Shown in pieces: positions 36,867 through 45,874 of a stretch of 64,000 nucleotides of DNA (its first letter is position 1; the number at the start of each line of letters is the position of its first letter). The notes under the pieces are model-generated. The model did no database searches. It was not told where the DNA came from and worked only from the letters and a program-made list of their open reading frames with translations. Source of the stretch: Paenibacillus sp. OK003 (GTDB lineage: Bacteria > Bacillota > Bacilli > Paenibacillales > Paenibacillaceae). Both the position numbers and the translations under genes were made by a program. The stretch spans positions 62,001-126,000 of the forward strand of contig NZ_FOBD01000004.1 in NCBI RefSeq assembly GCF_900109515.1. Reading direction: 5' to 3'.

Positions 36867-38066
36867 ATTTCTGGAAAGCCGCCTTGGAATCTAGAGCAAT
36901 TGTTTAAAGTACCTCGATTATACCCGTTTTCCGAAGATCAACATACCGGCGTACATGCCTGCTTCTATGAGGGGGTGTCATATAAAGGTCGTGCTACTCG
37001 CATATTTGCCTACTACGGCATCCCGCGTTCAGTCTCTCCTAACGAGAAAGTTCCCGCGGTGATCCTGGTTCACGGTGGTGCGGGAACAGCCTTTAGCAGT
37101 TGGGTGAAAGAATGGATGGCACGCGGGTATGCTGCGATAGCCATGGATCTGGAAGGACATATTCCATTCGGGGATGAGGAGCACAGCGAACGGATGGAAT
37201 GGCCATCACATTCATGGAGTGGTCCGGAGAAGCAGGGTGTATTTGCGGATTACGAACAGCTTGTCGACGATCAATGGATGTATCATGCTGTAGCTGCGGT
37301 AATATTGGCACATTCGCTGCTCCGCTCTTTTCAGGGAGTGGACAAGCAGAGCATAGGCATAACAGGAATTTCTTGGGGAGGCATCATCACAAGTTTGGTT
37401 GCGGGATTAGACACCAGGCTTTCTTTTGCCATGCCCGTTTATGGCTGTGGGTATCTGCATGAACCGGGTTCCTATTATGGGCTTAGCTTTGCATCCATGC
37501 CGGAGACAGAAGCAGAGCGTATTCGTCTATTGTGGGACCCATCCAATTATCTGTCGGAAAGCCGCTTGCCGATGTTATGGGTTAACGGTAGTAATGATAC
37601 CCATTTTCCGTTGACCATATTTAACAAGTCTTTTGAGCAGCATCTGGAGTGCCATCCAAACAACAACCATAGCAGACTAAGCCTTCATCCGGGTCTCGGG
37701 CATTCTTACAAGGAGGCATGGGCATGCGAGGAGCTCTTCGCTTTTGCGGATAGTATCGTTAAAGCGAAACCTGCGCTTGTTGAAATTTGTGAGGAGAAGC
37801 ACGAGGACGGTTGGTTTGCCGTTCGGTATGATTCATGCCTTCCTGTCCTGGAGGCCAATCTGTATTGGTGCGTGGATGATCGCGATTGGAGAACCGCAAG
37901 ATGGGAGTCTATTCCCGCTTCTTTGGATGCAACGAACTCTAAAGCGCTAGTACGTCTTCCACAGCATGGGATTTCGTTTTTTATGAATCTAAGAAATGAA
38001 AAGGGCTGGATCACAAGCACACGCGTAATGAGAAATGAGAGAATGGCAGAGCAGAAGATAAAATAA
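36867..38066 (+). CDS. Alpha/beta hydrolase (esterase) with likely ATT start
   Basis: A 399-residue prolyl-oligopeptidase / acetylxylan-esterase-like hydrolase. The oxyanion stretch is I-L-V-H-G-G-A-G-T, the nucleophile elbow is G-I-S-W-G-G, and a D-T-H-F and G-H-S histidine region follows. Position after a Fur box and before a siderophore-binding lipoprotein suggests hydrolysis of a ferric-siderophore or its precursor. AGGAGGTGA at 36852-36860 points to ATT at 36867 (7-base spacing). The next canonical start, TTG at 36900, is about 40 bases from any such site, and an in-frame TGA at 36858 closes the frame upstream. Confidence 0.75.
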   Translation: MSGKPPWNLEQLFKVPRLYPFSEDQHTGVHACFYEGVSYKGRATRIFAYYGIPRSVSPNEKVPAVILVHGGAGTAFSSWVKEWMARGYAAIAMDLEGHIPFGDEEHSERMEWPSHSWSGPEKQGVFADYEQLVDDQWMYHAVAAVILAHSLLRSFQGVDKQSIGITGISWGGIITSLVAGLDTRLSFAMPVYGCGYLHEPGSYYGLSFASMPETEAERIRLLWDPSNYLSESRLPMLWVNGSNDTHFPLTIFNKSFEQHLECHPNNNHSRLSLHPGLGHSYKEAWACEELFAFADSIVKAKPALVEICEEKHEDGWFAVRYDSCLPVLEANLYWCVDDRDWRTARWESIPASLDATNSKALVRLPQHGISFFMNLRNEKGWITSTRVMRNERMAEQKIK

Positions 38067-38100
38067 CAGAATAACGAATGAATAAGGGGATTTGCAGAAC

Positions 38101-39081
38101 ATGAAACAACGAAATCAACGCTATTTCACTTTAACAGCAGTTTTGCTTGCGGTGTTATTATTAATTGTAGCCTGTGGCAACAAAGAGAAGTCAGGTTCGT
38201 CTGAGGCAGAACCGACGAAACAGGAACAAGCGACATCGGAAGAGTCCCAAGATGCCACGTTTACATTTAAGGATACAAATGGTGAGCAGACATTACCGCA
38301 AAAGCCAGAAAATATCGCTTCCACAGTGACATATTTGACGGATCACCTGATTGCGCTGGGCATGACGCCGAAAGCTACGGTGAAATCACAGAACGAAGAT
38401 TTTCCGTTATATTTGAAGCCATTCTTAAATGATGTGGCGATCATCGGTGATCAAGGTAAGGTAAGTGCTGAGAAAATGCTCTCTCTTGGACCAGATCTGA
38501 TTGTGACGGATACGAACAGCAAAGAGCAATACGAGAATTACGCCAAAATTGCTCCAACGGCCATGCTTGAGAATGGATATGTGGCACCTGACTGGCAGAC
38601 GGCATTTCGGGCTACCGCTGCGGCCTTTGGTCTGAACGAAAAGGCAGAAGAAGTGATAAATACCTATGAAACGTATAAAGCTGAGGCGATCCAGAAGGTT
38701 CACGCCAAAGCAGAAGGCAAGACACTGATGGTATTGCGGATAAGAAATGATATTCGGTATTACGGAGACATGGACTACAAGTGGCTTTATGATGATTTCG
38801 GTTTCTCCAGACCGGCTGTTTTCCCCGTGACAAGCGCTGAAAGTCGCTATGAAGTGTTGTCTAATGAAAAGCTCCCAGAAATCGATCCGGATTACATTAT
38901 CCTTATCAATGATAATGAAGAGATCTATAACAATCTGCAGACCTTGGGGATTTGGAAAAACATGAAGGCTGTTAAAAATAATCAGGTATTCCAGGTGGCC
39001 TCGGATTCGTGGTTTGGCGGATATGGACCTAATGCTGCTACTTCCATGCTGGATGACCTGAATCGTTTGTTCGGCGAATGA
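38101..39081 (+). CDS. Siderophore ABC transporter substrate-binding lipoprotein
   Basis: A 326-residue class III binding protein of the FhuD/FeuA type. A signal peptide ends in the lipobox I-V-A-C, so it is anchored outside the membrane by a lipid on the cysteine near residue 23. The mature part has the two-lobed pattern with L-G-P-D-L-I-V-T-D and the C-terminal W-F-G-G-Y-G-P. ATG 38101 follows AAGGGGA. It overlaps the next gene by ATGA-type coupling. No permease or ATPase gene follows in this cluster. Confidence 0.9.
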   Translation: MKQRNQRYFTLTAVLLAVLLLIVACGNKEKSGSSEAEPTKQEQATSEESQDATFTFKDTNGEQTLPQKPENIASTVTYLTDHLIALGMTPKATVKSQNEDFPLYLKPFLNDVAIIGDQGKVSAEKMLSLGPDLIVTDTNSKEQYENYAKIAPTAMLENGYVAPDWQTAFRATAAAFGLNEKAEEVINTYETYKAEAIQKVHAKAEGKTLMVLRIRNDIRYYGDMDYKWLYDDFGFSRPAVFPVTSAESRYEVLSNEKLPEIDPDYIILINDNEEIYNNLQTLGIWKNMKAVKNNQVFQVASDSWFGGYGPNAATSMLDDLNRLFGE

Positions 39082-39860
39082 TGAATGACCTAATTCGTGA
39101 GGAACTGGGGAAGCACTTTAATCTGGTGCAGGAACTGAATGGTGTACCCGTGGCATCGCTATGGGGAGAATCTATTGTTGATCCAGAGGCAATGAGAAGC
39201 TTTTTGTCCGCCTATCAACAGTTAATCGAGGGACAGGATCTAACGGTTGCCGCAGCCTATTTTACCAGTTGGTTCGGTGATGTGGCAGCTGCGCTGCAAT
39301 ATACCGTATCCGTCCATCATGCAGCTCCGAATTTTTCGCTAGCCAATCTGAGTATACATTTGATGAAGGAAACCGGGTATACACGAATTGCTTTTCAACT
39401 TGAGAACATGGATGTCACTCTCGCTCCGAAGCATTCGGAGGAAAGAACGGTCTGGCTTGAAGCAGAATTAAGACGTTTTTACAGTCAGACTGCACGTCCC
39501 CTCATAGAGTGTTTGTCCGAAGCTTCCGGGTTGCATGTAAGCATGTTGTGGGGGCAGTTGCCAACGGCTCTGCAAAACTACAAGGAGAATATCCATAATA
39601 CGTATCAAGACAATGAAGCTCTCTTGCGTCAGTTTGCCGCTGATGAACTGGTGCTGCAAAATGGTCTGAAAGCTGATATATTTGGTCTGGTCAAGAATCC
39701 GCTTCGTGTCAGGGTTCGGATGATTGATCATCCGCTGGAGCCTTCCAAGAGACTTGCGATCAAAAACGTCTGTTGCCTGCAATATTTACGACAAGGTCGC
39801 TCCTATTGTTACACCTGTCCGCGATTGGGCAAGAAGGAACGGGCTAATTGGAAGCCCTAG
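39078..39860 (+). CDS. FhuF-like ferric-siderophore reductase
   Basis: A 260-residue protein whose C-terminus carries the FhuF-type cysteine pattern C-C-x10-C-x2-C (in K-N-V-C-C-L-Q-Y ... Y-C-Y-T-C-P) that binds a [2Fe-2S] cluster. The rest resembles the FhuF / IucA-IucC C-terminal-like domain. It probably reduces ferric siderophore in the cytoplasm to release iron. Start overlaps the end of the binding-protein gene, so it is made together with it. A terminator follows. Confidence 0.85.
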   Translation: MMNDLIREELGKHFNLVQELNGVPVASLWGESIVDPEAMRSFLSAYQQLIEGQDLTVAAAYFTSWFGDVAAALQYTVSVHHAAPNFSLANLSIHLMKETGYTRIAFQLENMDVTLAPKHSEERTVWLEAELRRFYSQTARPLIECLSEASGLHVSMLWGQLPTALQNYKENIHNTYQDNEALLRQFAADELVLQNGLKADIFGLVKNPLRVRVRMIDHPLEPSKRLAIKNVCCLQYLRQGRSYCYTCPRLGKKERANWKP

Positions 39861-39905
39861 ACCTCAAAAGATAAAATAAAGCTGACAGGTTAATCAGCAA
39901 TAAGA

Positions 39906-39942
39906 AAAACAGCCGCGCAGAAAGAAAAATGCGGCTGTTTTT
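39906..39942. terminator. Bidirectional terminator between FhuF-like gene and gcvPB
   Basis: AAAACAGCCGC / GCGGCTGTTTT with a 14-base A-rich loop. A- and T-runs on both sides serve the convergent units. Confidence 0.88.
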
Positions 39943-40072
39943 GGCATTTATTAATGATTATCCAACGATAGAATATGTGTTTTCGTTGTAATGATCGTTC
40001 CCAGTCCTGGGATCATAACATAGTTCGGACGTCGTTGCAGGCATAATCATATGCAAGTTTATTAGTTAACTT

Positions 40073-41659
40073 TTAACTGCAAGCGCAGTTCAATACAGGT
40101 TTACGGGCTGCTGTTGTTTCATCCAGACGGGTAACCGGTGTGCCATAAGGGGCATTGAGCACCAGTTCTGGCGTTTCTTCTGCTTCCTTGGCAATGCGAA
40201 TCATTGTATCGACGAACCCATCAAGGGTTTCTTTGCTCTCGGTTTCCGTTGGTTCGATCATGATGCACTCCTCGACGTTCAGCGGGAAGTACACGGTTGG
40301 CGGGTGATACCCAAAATCAAGCAATCGTTTGGCAACATCCAGTGTACGTACACCATACTGCTTCAACCCCCGGCCAGACATAACGAATTCATGTTTGCAC
40401 ACGCCTGGATACGGAATCTCGTAGTAAGGTGCGAGACGGGCCATCATGTAGTTGGCGTTGAGCACCGCACATTCAGATACCCGGCGTAAGCCTTCAGGTC
40501 CATAGGTACGAATGTAGGCATAGGCACGGACCAGAATGCCGAAGTTGCCATAATACGCTTTGACCCGCCCAATGGATTGATCGCCTTCGCGATCCAATGC
40601 ATATATGCCCTCATCATTTTTGATGACCATCGGTTTCGGCAGAAACGGAATCAAGCGGCTCTTCACGCCAACCGGGCCGGCACCAGGCCCACCGCCGCCG
40701 TGCGGAGTACTCATCGTTTTATGCAAGTTCAGATGCACCACGTCGAAGCCCATATCGCCAGGCCGGGTGATGCCCATAATGGCATTGGAGTTCGCTCCAT
40801 CGTAGTAGAGCAGTCCACCTGCCTGGTGCACAATGGAGGCAATCTCCTGAATGTCTTTTTCAAAAAGTCCGAGTGTGTTCGGGTTAGTCAGCATGAGCGC
40901 TGCGGTGTCCGAACCAACAGCTGAGCGAAGTACGTCCAAATCTACCAGTCCGTCTGCGCGGGAAGGGATCGTTACCGTTTCGAAACCTGCTACGGTTGCA
41001 CTTGCCGGGTTGGTTCCGTGAGAAGAGTCCGGTACGATAACTTTCGTGCGCTGTTCACCACGACCTTCGTGGTAGGCACGGATCATCATGAGCCCGGTCC
41101 ATTCGCCATGTGCACCAGCAGCTGGTTGGAGCGTAACGGCGTCCATCCCCGTTAGTCCGGCAAGGTCATTTTGCAACGTATAGAGCAGTTCAAGGGCACC
41201 TTGAATACTGGATTCATGCTGATAGGGATGAATTTTGGCGAACCCGTTGTAACGGGCCACATCCTCATTAATCTTCGGATTATATTTCATCGTACAAGAG
41301 CCCAGCGGATAGAATCCGTTATCTATCCCGAAATTACGACGAGACAGGGCAGTGTAGTGGCGAATGACGTCAACTTCAAAAACCTCAGGCAATGCTGCTG
41401 CTTCCGACCGAAGCATTTCCCGGGGAATCAGGGAATCCACAGCTTGACGGGGAACGTCGCATTCAGGCAATGAATAAGCGACCCGACCCGGACTGCTGAG
41501 TTCAAAAATCAACGATTGCTCCAGTGCTGGAGAGGCAGTCTGAGCAGTGACTGTTGTGATGGTTTCAGGTTGGCCCGAAGTGGAGATAGAGGTTACCGTT
41601 TCCGATTGTCCTTGTGCCGATGTTGTCGTCGTTGTCTTTGTTGTCGTTTCCTGAGTCAC
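40073..41659 (-). CDS. gcvPB: Glycine dehydrogenase (decarboxylating) subunit 2
   Basis: A 528-residue PLP subunit of the split P-protein that decarboxylates glycine and passes the aminomethyl group to lipoyl-GcvH. The PLP lysine is K314 in [12 protein letters not shown], followed by a glycine-rich loop. The family normally begins near L-I-F-E-x-S-x-P-G-R; here about 46 residues precede it, 17 of the first 41 being threonine, with a visible GQ-x-E-T repeat. A cysteine-rich C-terminus (N-C-A-C-S) ends it. GTG start after GGAGGGA, overlapping the gcvPA stop. Confidence 0.94.
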   Translation of the reverse strand: MTQETTTKTTTTTSAQGQSETVTSISTSGQPETITTVTAQTASPALEQSLIFELSSPGRVAYSLPECDVPRQAVDSLIPREMLRSEAAALPEVFEVDVIRHYTALSRRNFGIDNGFYPLGSCTMKYNPKINEDVARYNGFAKIHPYQHESSIQGALELLYTLQNDLAGLTGMDAVTLQPAAGAHGEWTGLMMIRAYHEGRGEQRTKVIVPDSSHGTNPASATVAGFETVTIPSRADGLVDLDVLRSAVGSDTAALMLTNPNTLGLFEKDIQEIASIVHQAGGLLYYDGANSNAIMGITRPGDMGFDVVHLNLHKTMSTPHGGGGPGAGPVGVKSRLIPFLPKPMVIKNDEGIYALDREGDQSIGRVKAYYGNFGILVRAYAYIRTYGPEGLRRVSECAVLNANYMMARLAPYYEIPYPGVCKHEFVMSGRGLKQYGVRTLDVAKRLLDFGYHPPTVYFPLNVEECIMIEPTETESKETLDGFVDTMIRIAKEAEETPELVLNAPYGTPVTRLDETTAARKPVLNCACS

Positions 41660-43011
41660 AGCGATCCCTCCAATACACGTGCGAATTCGTCGATCTCTTC
41701 CTTGCTGCGTCGTTCAGTGACCGCAATCAGCATATGTCCAGCAAGCTCGGGATAATCACGTCCAAGTTCATACCCGCCAATGAAACCTGCATCGAGCAAT
41801 TTCAGTTGCAGTAGTTCCACTTTTGTTCCTTCAGGCAGTTGGATCACAAACTCATTGAACGTCGGTGCGGTAAATGTAAGAGAGACGCCTGGAATTGCGG
41901 TAAACGTGTTAAGGGCATAATGGCTCTTCTGCAAATTCAAATCAGCGACGTCGATCATGCCTTGTTTACCCATGATCGACATATAGACAGAGGCGCTTAG
42001 CGCGAGTAACGCCTGGTTCGAACAGATGTTGGACGTCGCCTTTTCCCGGCGGATATGCTGTTCTCGTGCTTGCAGCGTGAGTACAAAACCACGCTTGCCG
42101 TTGCGGTCCGTTGTCTGGCCTACAATTCGGCCAGGAATCCGGCGCATATGAGCCTGGGATACAGCGAAGTATCCGCATGTTGGGCCGCCGAGTGAAGCGG
42201 CGATGCCAAGGGGCTGTGCGTCGCCAACGACGATGTCAGCACCCAGCTTGCCTGGGGCTTCCAGCAGACCCAGCGATAGCGGGTTGGCGCTGACCACGAG
42301 CAGGCTCTTGTGCGCATGCGCAAGCTCTGCGGCCTGTTTTACATTTTCCACGGCGCCGAAGAAGTTCGGGCTTTGAATCATGACGGCTGCGGTGTCATCG
42401 GACACGGCGGCTTGCAGGGCATCCCAGTCTGTTACACCATTTTGATATCCAATCTCAACAATCTCCAGATTGAGGCCGTGAGCATAAGCTTGCAATACCT
42501 GACGGGATTCGGGGTGCACGGTACGTGACACAATCAGCTGTTTGCGGCGGGTTGCCGCTGCGGCCAGATTGCCTGCTTCCGCAAATGCAGTTGCACCATC
42601 GTACATGCTGGCATTGGCTACAGCCATACCTGTCAACTCACAAATGTAGGATTGAAACTCGAAAATCGCCTGCAATTCTCCTTGGCTGATCTCGGGTTGA
42701 TAAGGTGTATAGGCGGTATAGAACTCAGAACGGGAGATGACATGATTAATGACGGAGGGAACGTGGTGATCATAAATGCCTGCACCCAGAAAACTGGCGT
42801 GTGTCTCGAAGTTGGCATTCGCTCCCGCTTGCTTCGACATATGACGTGTTAGTGCATACTCATCGAGTTTGGAGGAAACAGGCAGTTCGCCCTGATAGCG
42901 AATCTCCTGTGGAATGTCATGGAACAGATCCTCAATCGTTTCCACGCCGATGGTTGCCAGCATGGCACTCTGATCCTGCTCGGTCATGGGAATGTAGCGA
43001 TGCTTGCTCAT
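41656..43011 (-). CDS. gcvPA: Glycine dehydrogenase (decarboxylating) subunit 1
   Basis: A 451-residue partner subunit of the two-piece P-protein typical of Firmicutes. It opens with the usual R-Y-I-P-M-T-E-x-D and holds [14 protein letters not shown] and the G-G-P-T-C-G-Y-F-A stretch. It carries no PLP lysine; that is in subunit 2. The ATG overlaps the gcvT stop (ATGA), and its own stop overlaps gcvPB, so the three genes are translationally coupled. Confidence 0.95.
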   Translation of the reverse strand: MSKHRYIPMTEQDQSAMLATIGVETIEDLFHDIPQEIRYQGELPVSSKLDEYALTRHMSKQAGANANFETHASFLGAGIYDHHVPSVINHVISRSEFYTAYTPYQPEISQGELQAIFEFQSYICELTGMAVANASMYDGATAFAEAGNLAAAATRRKQLIVSRTVHPESRQVLQAYAHGLNLEIVEIGYQNGVTDWDALQAAVSDDTAAVMIQSPNFFGAVENVKQAAELAHAHKSLLVVSANPLSLGLLEAPGKLGADIVVGDAQPLGIAASLGGPTCGYFAVSQAHMRRIPGRIVGQTTDRNGKRGFVLTLQAREQHIRREKATSNICSNQALLALSASVYMSIMGKQGMIDVADLNLQKSHYALNTFTAIPGVSLTFTAPTFNEFVIQLPEGTKVELLQLKLLDAGFIGGYELGRDYPELAGHMLIAVTERRSKEEIDEFARVLEGSL

Positions 43012-44144
43012 GCTTGATCAGCTCCTTGAGTAGGTGTCTTTGGCGCACGTGTCCGTTTATGAAAAGGGGTCTTCACGACCTCGGCTTTCAGTTTCTTGCC
43101 ACGAATCTCAATCTCCAGCGGGGTACCCAGTGCAGCATATTTGCTGTCAATCAAGGCCAGCCCCAGATTACGTTTTAACGTAGGCGACTGGGTGCCTGTG
43201 GTTACTTCACCAATCTGTACGCCTTCGGCGTAAATGGGATAATGAGGACGAGGGATGCCGCGCTCCAGCACTTCGATGCCGACCAGCTTGCGGGCAGGCC
43301 CATCATTTTTTTGCTGCAACAAGGCTTCATGTCCGATAAACGGTCCTGCATTTAGCTTCACAAACATGCCAACGCCAGCCTCCAGCGGTGAGATGGTTGC
43401 AGACAATTCCTGTCCATACAGGGGCAGCTTGGCTTCAAAGCGCAGCGTATCCCTGGCACCCAGTCCTGTCGGAACGAGACCGTGACCTTCTCCCGCTTGC
43501 ATCAATCCGTTCCAGACCGCAGCGGCTTGTTCCGCAGGAACATAGAGCTCAAAGCCATCTTCACCGGTATATCCGGTGCGGGATAACAGCAATGTAACGC
43601 CACATACCTTCGCATTTGCTACAAAGCGGAAAGGCTCAATCGAAGACACATCGGTATCTGTCACCGTTCCGAGAATATCGACTGCCAGCGGACCTTGCAG
43701 GGCAAGCAGCGCCGTTTGATCCGAATCATTGGTCATCGTTACGCCTGGCGTCATGTGCTGTTGCAGCCATGCCCAGTCCTTGTCGATGTTGGAGGCGTTA
43801 ACCACGAGCATATAATGCTGGTCTTTCAGTTTATAGATCAGCAGATCATCGACCACGCCGCCATCCGGATAACACATTAACGTATATTGGGCCTGACCGG
43901 GAACGAGTGTTGTTACATCATTGGTGGTCATGTGCTGTAAAAAAGCTTCCGCGTGTTCACCTTGTACGGTGAATTCACCCATGTGGGATACATCAAATAA
44001 TCCGGCACGTTCTCGCACCGCTTCATGCTCTTTCTGAATTCCACTGAATTGTACCGGGAGCTCCCAACCCCCAAAATCAATGCATCGTACGCCTTCATAT
44101 TGCTGATAGAGTGGAAAGAGTGGGGTTCTAAGCAAATCGGACAT
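43008..44144 (-). CDS. gcvT: Aminomethyltransferase (glycine cleavage T protein)
   Basis: A 378-residue folate-binding enzyme that releases ammonia from the aminomethyl-lipoyl arm and makes 5,10-methylene-tetrahydrofolate. Visible family blocks are F-D-V-S-H-M-G-E near residue 50, [12 protein letters not shown] and the C-terminal G-x-x-S-P-T-L barrel. GAGGTGATTGG is the ribosome binding site. First gene of the gcvT-PA-PB operon, behind a tandem glycine riboswitch. Confidence 0.95.
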   Translation of the reverse strand: MSDLLRTPLFPLYQQYEGVRCIDFGGWELPVQFSGIQKEHEAVRERAGLFDVSHMGEFTVQGEHAEAFLQHMTTNDVTTLVPGQAQYTLMCYPDGGVVDDLLIYKLKDQHYMLVVNASNIDKDWAWLQQHMTPGVTMTNDSDQTALLALQGPLAVDILGTVTDTDVSSIEPFRFVANAKVCGVTLLLSRTGYTGEDGFELYVPAEQAAAVWNGLMQAGEGHGLVPTGLGARDTLRFEAKLPLYGQELSATISPLEAGVGMFVKLNAGPFIGHEALLQQKNDGPARKLVGIEVLERGIPRPHYPIYAEGVQIGEVTTGTQSPTLKRNLGLALIDSKYAALGTPLEIEIRGKKLKAEVVKTPFHKRTRAPKTPTQGADQA

Positions 44145-44285
44145 CCAATCACCTCGTCATGGGCCGTCAACCGGCCGAGTGTATAACCGTAGATCAATGA
44201 ATCTGGCAATATATTTTATTATAAAAGTAAGGTAAGGACGCTATAGGCAGCGCCGCTCTATAACCTGTTTTCGTTTTTTTTGGGA

Positions 44286-44350
44286 AAAAGGAAAAGGACA
44301 GGCCAAAGAACCGGCATGCCAGAAGCACGCTGTATTCTTAGGCTCTGTCC
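44286..44350 (-). terminator. Riboswitch-controlled terminator before gcvT
   Basis: On the minus strand GGACAG (from 44350-44345) at the end of the second aptamer pairs with CTGTCC (44301-44296), followed by a long T-rich tract. A second GC-rich hairpin lies inside the loop. The 5' arm overlaps the aptamer end, so folding of the aptamer and terminator compete. Confidence 0.75.
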
Positions 44351-44562
44351 TTGGTACCTGAGAGTTACCCCGCCGCATGATGCAGCAGGTTTCCCCTTGG
44401 GTGATCATAACGCCCACACAGGGCGATTAGATGCTCTCCAGAGTTGCGTCCCGTAAAAGTCCTTTTGCCTGAGAGATTCACCTCCGCTTGTCGGTGGTTT
44501 ACTCCTTCGGCGTTACCGCAAGTACACCCTGAATCGGGTGTCAAGGGTAATCTCTCCCTTTA
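44345..44562 (-). ncRNA. Tandem glycine riboswitch
   Basis: Two successive aptamers on the minus strand. The first has GGGAGAG ... GGTGAATCTCTCAGGCAAAAGGAC, cited here by its ends GGGAGAG and AAAAGGAC (about 44558 to 44460). The second has TCTGGAGAG ... GGTAACTCTCAGGTACC ... AAGGACAGAG (about 44442 to 44345). These are the hallmark P1/P3 and conserved-core segments of the gcvT RNA. Glycine binding should prevent the terminator downstream and switch on gcvT-gcvPA-gcvPB. Confidence 0.95.
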
Positions 44563-44612
44563 CATTCATCCGCGGGTATTGCATAGACCAATGAAAAACA
44601 TTTACTACTCTC

Positions 44613-44642
44613 ATTAAAGCCTGAATCGACTATTGATGTCAA
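44613..44642 (-). promoter_or_regulatory. Promoter of glycine riboswitch / gcvT operon
   Basis: On the minus strand TTGACA (44642-44637), an 18-base spacer and TTTAAT (44618-44613), about 50 bases before the first aptamer. Confidence 0.7.
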
Positions 44643-44817
44643 GAACGATATCATAGAAATGAATAAAAAACCCGAATGATATTCGAAATTCATTTAATAA
44701 CGTTCGTCTATTTATGAAGAGTGCGCTTACTTTTCTAATATTCACCATTATATGTAGGGAGGGTCCATTTGAGTTACAGGCATATAAGGAAGAAAATCAA
44801 ATAAATTGTAAGGTATC

Positions 44818-44847
44818 TTGACATTTGAATCGGAAATATCATACGCT
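44818..44847 (+). promoter_or_regulatory. Possible gcvH promoter
   Basis: A perfect TTGACA (44818-44823) followed after 18 bases by TACGCT, a weak -10. The rest of the 44650-44900 stretch is AT-rich and shows no gene or recognisable riboswitch. Confidence 0.4.
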
Positions 44848-44916
44848 ATGTTTTGGGAAAAAGGTTAAGGTCAAAGAAACGCATGCACTCATTAATGAAA
44901 AGCGAGGCGGATATCG

Positions 44917-45306
44917 ATGAGCGAATTGAAAAGTGATTTCCTGTACAGTGAAGAGCACGAATGGGTGCAGACCGTAGGGGAGGATACCGTACGTATTGGC
45001 ATTACCGAGTTCGCGCAGCATCAGCTGGGTGACATTGTGTTTGTTGAATTGCCTGACCTGGAATCGGATGTAAAAGCGGAAGACAGTATTGGAACGATTG
45101 AATCCGTCAAAACCGTTTCGGATTTGTTTTCTCCTGTCAGCGGAACGATTATTGCTGTGAATGATGCATTGCAGGATTCCCCGGAGCTGGTTAACAACTC
45201 CCCGTATGAGGAAGGCTGGATGATTGAAATTCGTGTTGAGGGCGATCTGACAGCAGCACTTTCCACATTGATGAACGCGGATGCGTATCGTAAACATACG
45301 GAATAA
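44917..45306 (+). CDS. gcvH: Glycine cleavage system H protein
   Basis: A 129-residue lipoyl carrier that shuttles the aminomethyl group between P and T proteins. The lipoylated lysine is K65 in E-S-V-K-T-V-S-D, with the usual S-P-V-S-G-T-I after it. GAGGCGG is the ribosome binding site. It is transcribed away from gcvT-PA-PB and has no riboswitch of its own, which fits the wider role of GcvH in lipoyl transfer. Confidence 0.96.
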   Translation: MSELKSDFLYSEEHEWVQTVGEDTVRIGITEFAQHQLGDIVFVELPDLESDVKAEDSIGTIESVKTVSDLFSPVSGTIIAVNDALQDSPELVNNSPYEEGWMIEIRVEGDLTAALSTLMNADAYRKHTE

Positions 45307-45435
45307 TATGAAGGTGCAATTCACCGGTTGGATAGAGAGCTTTAGCTTGATGTAAAAGTCCGTTTAGCGTAAAAAAATGAATCGATTGATTATATAGATC
45401 CGAATGGTCATTTCGGTTATTAGGAGAATACTTAG

Positions 45436-45481
45436 ACGCAATTGCCTCATCTGAAACAGGATGAGATAATTGCGTTTTTTC
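45436..45481 (+). terminator. Terminator after gcvH
   Basis: ACGCAATT ... AATTGCGT outer arms with inner CTCATC / GATGAG and a six-T tail, about 130 bases after the gcvH stop. Confidence 0.85.
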
Positions 45482-45745
45482 GTTGTTACTCGACGAATTA
45501 GATGGGATAAATATCAATCTAACATGTTTCATCATCATTTCTAAATGAGGTAGGAACAATTTATTTAAATAGAATAAATTTACATTTTGTATGTCATTAA
45601 AATGGGGCAATTCGTGGGTATGATACATAAAAGGGAATAACAGGTTCCAGTGCTTATACAAGCTCTTAAATATGGGACAATCCTTTAAATTTAAAATCTT
45701 GTCATCAACGTTCATGACGGAAGTAGGTTTTCATTTCGTTGTAGA
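45482..45745. other. AT-rich gap, no gene seen
   Basis: About 260 bases of AT-rich sequence between the gcvH terminator and the mtl control region. A 174-codon minus-strand open frame crosses it but runs through the terminator into gcvH and has no family resemblance. No RNA element was recognised. Confidence 0.5.
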
Positions 45746-45759
45746 AGATACCGTTTTCA
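45746..45759. promoter_or_regulatory. cre-like site upstream of mtlA
   Basis: AGATACCGTTTTCA matches the relaxed CcpA consensus TGWNANCGNTNWCA closely (two mismatches). It lies 116 bases before mtlA, where it could mediate glucose repression of mannitol use. No reliable sigma-A promoter was fixed between it and the gene. Confidence 0.4.
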
Positions 45760-45874
45760 TTTACGATATGGTTGTAAATTAAGATTTATTGAAGATTTGT
45801 ACCTTTGTTCGTCTGGATCATCGTTGTCAAAATTCAGTGGAATTAAGGTTTAATATGTTGAGGAGGTTTTCAGT

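Noticed and set aside
45191-45715. 174-codon minus-strand open frame between gcvH and mtlA
   Set aside because: It overlaps the 3' end of gcvH by over 100 bases, runs through the gcvH terminator, has no convincing ribosome binding site and no family pattern.
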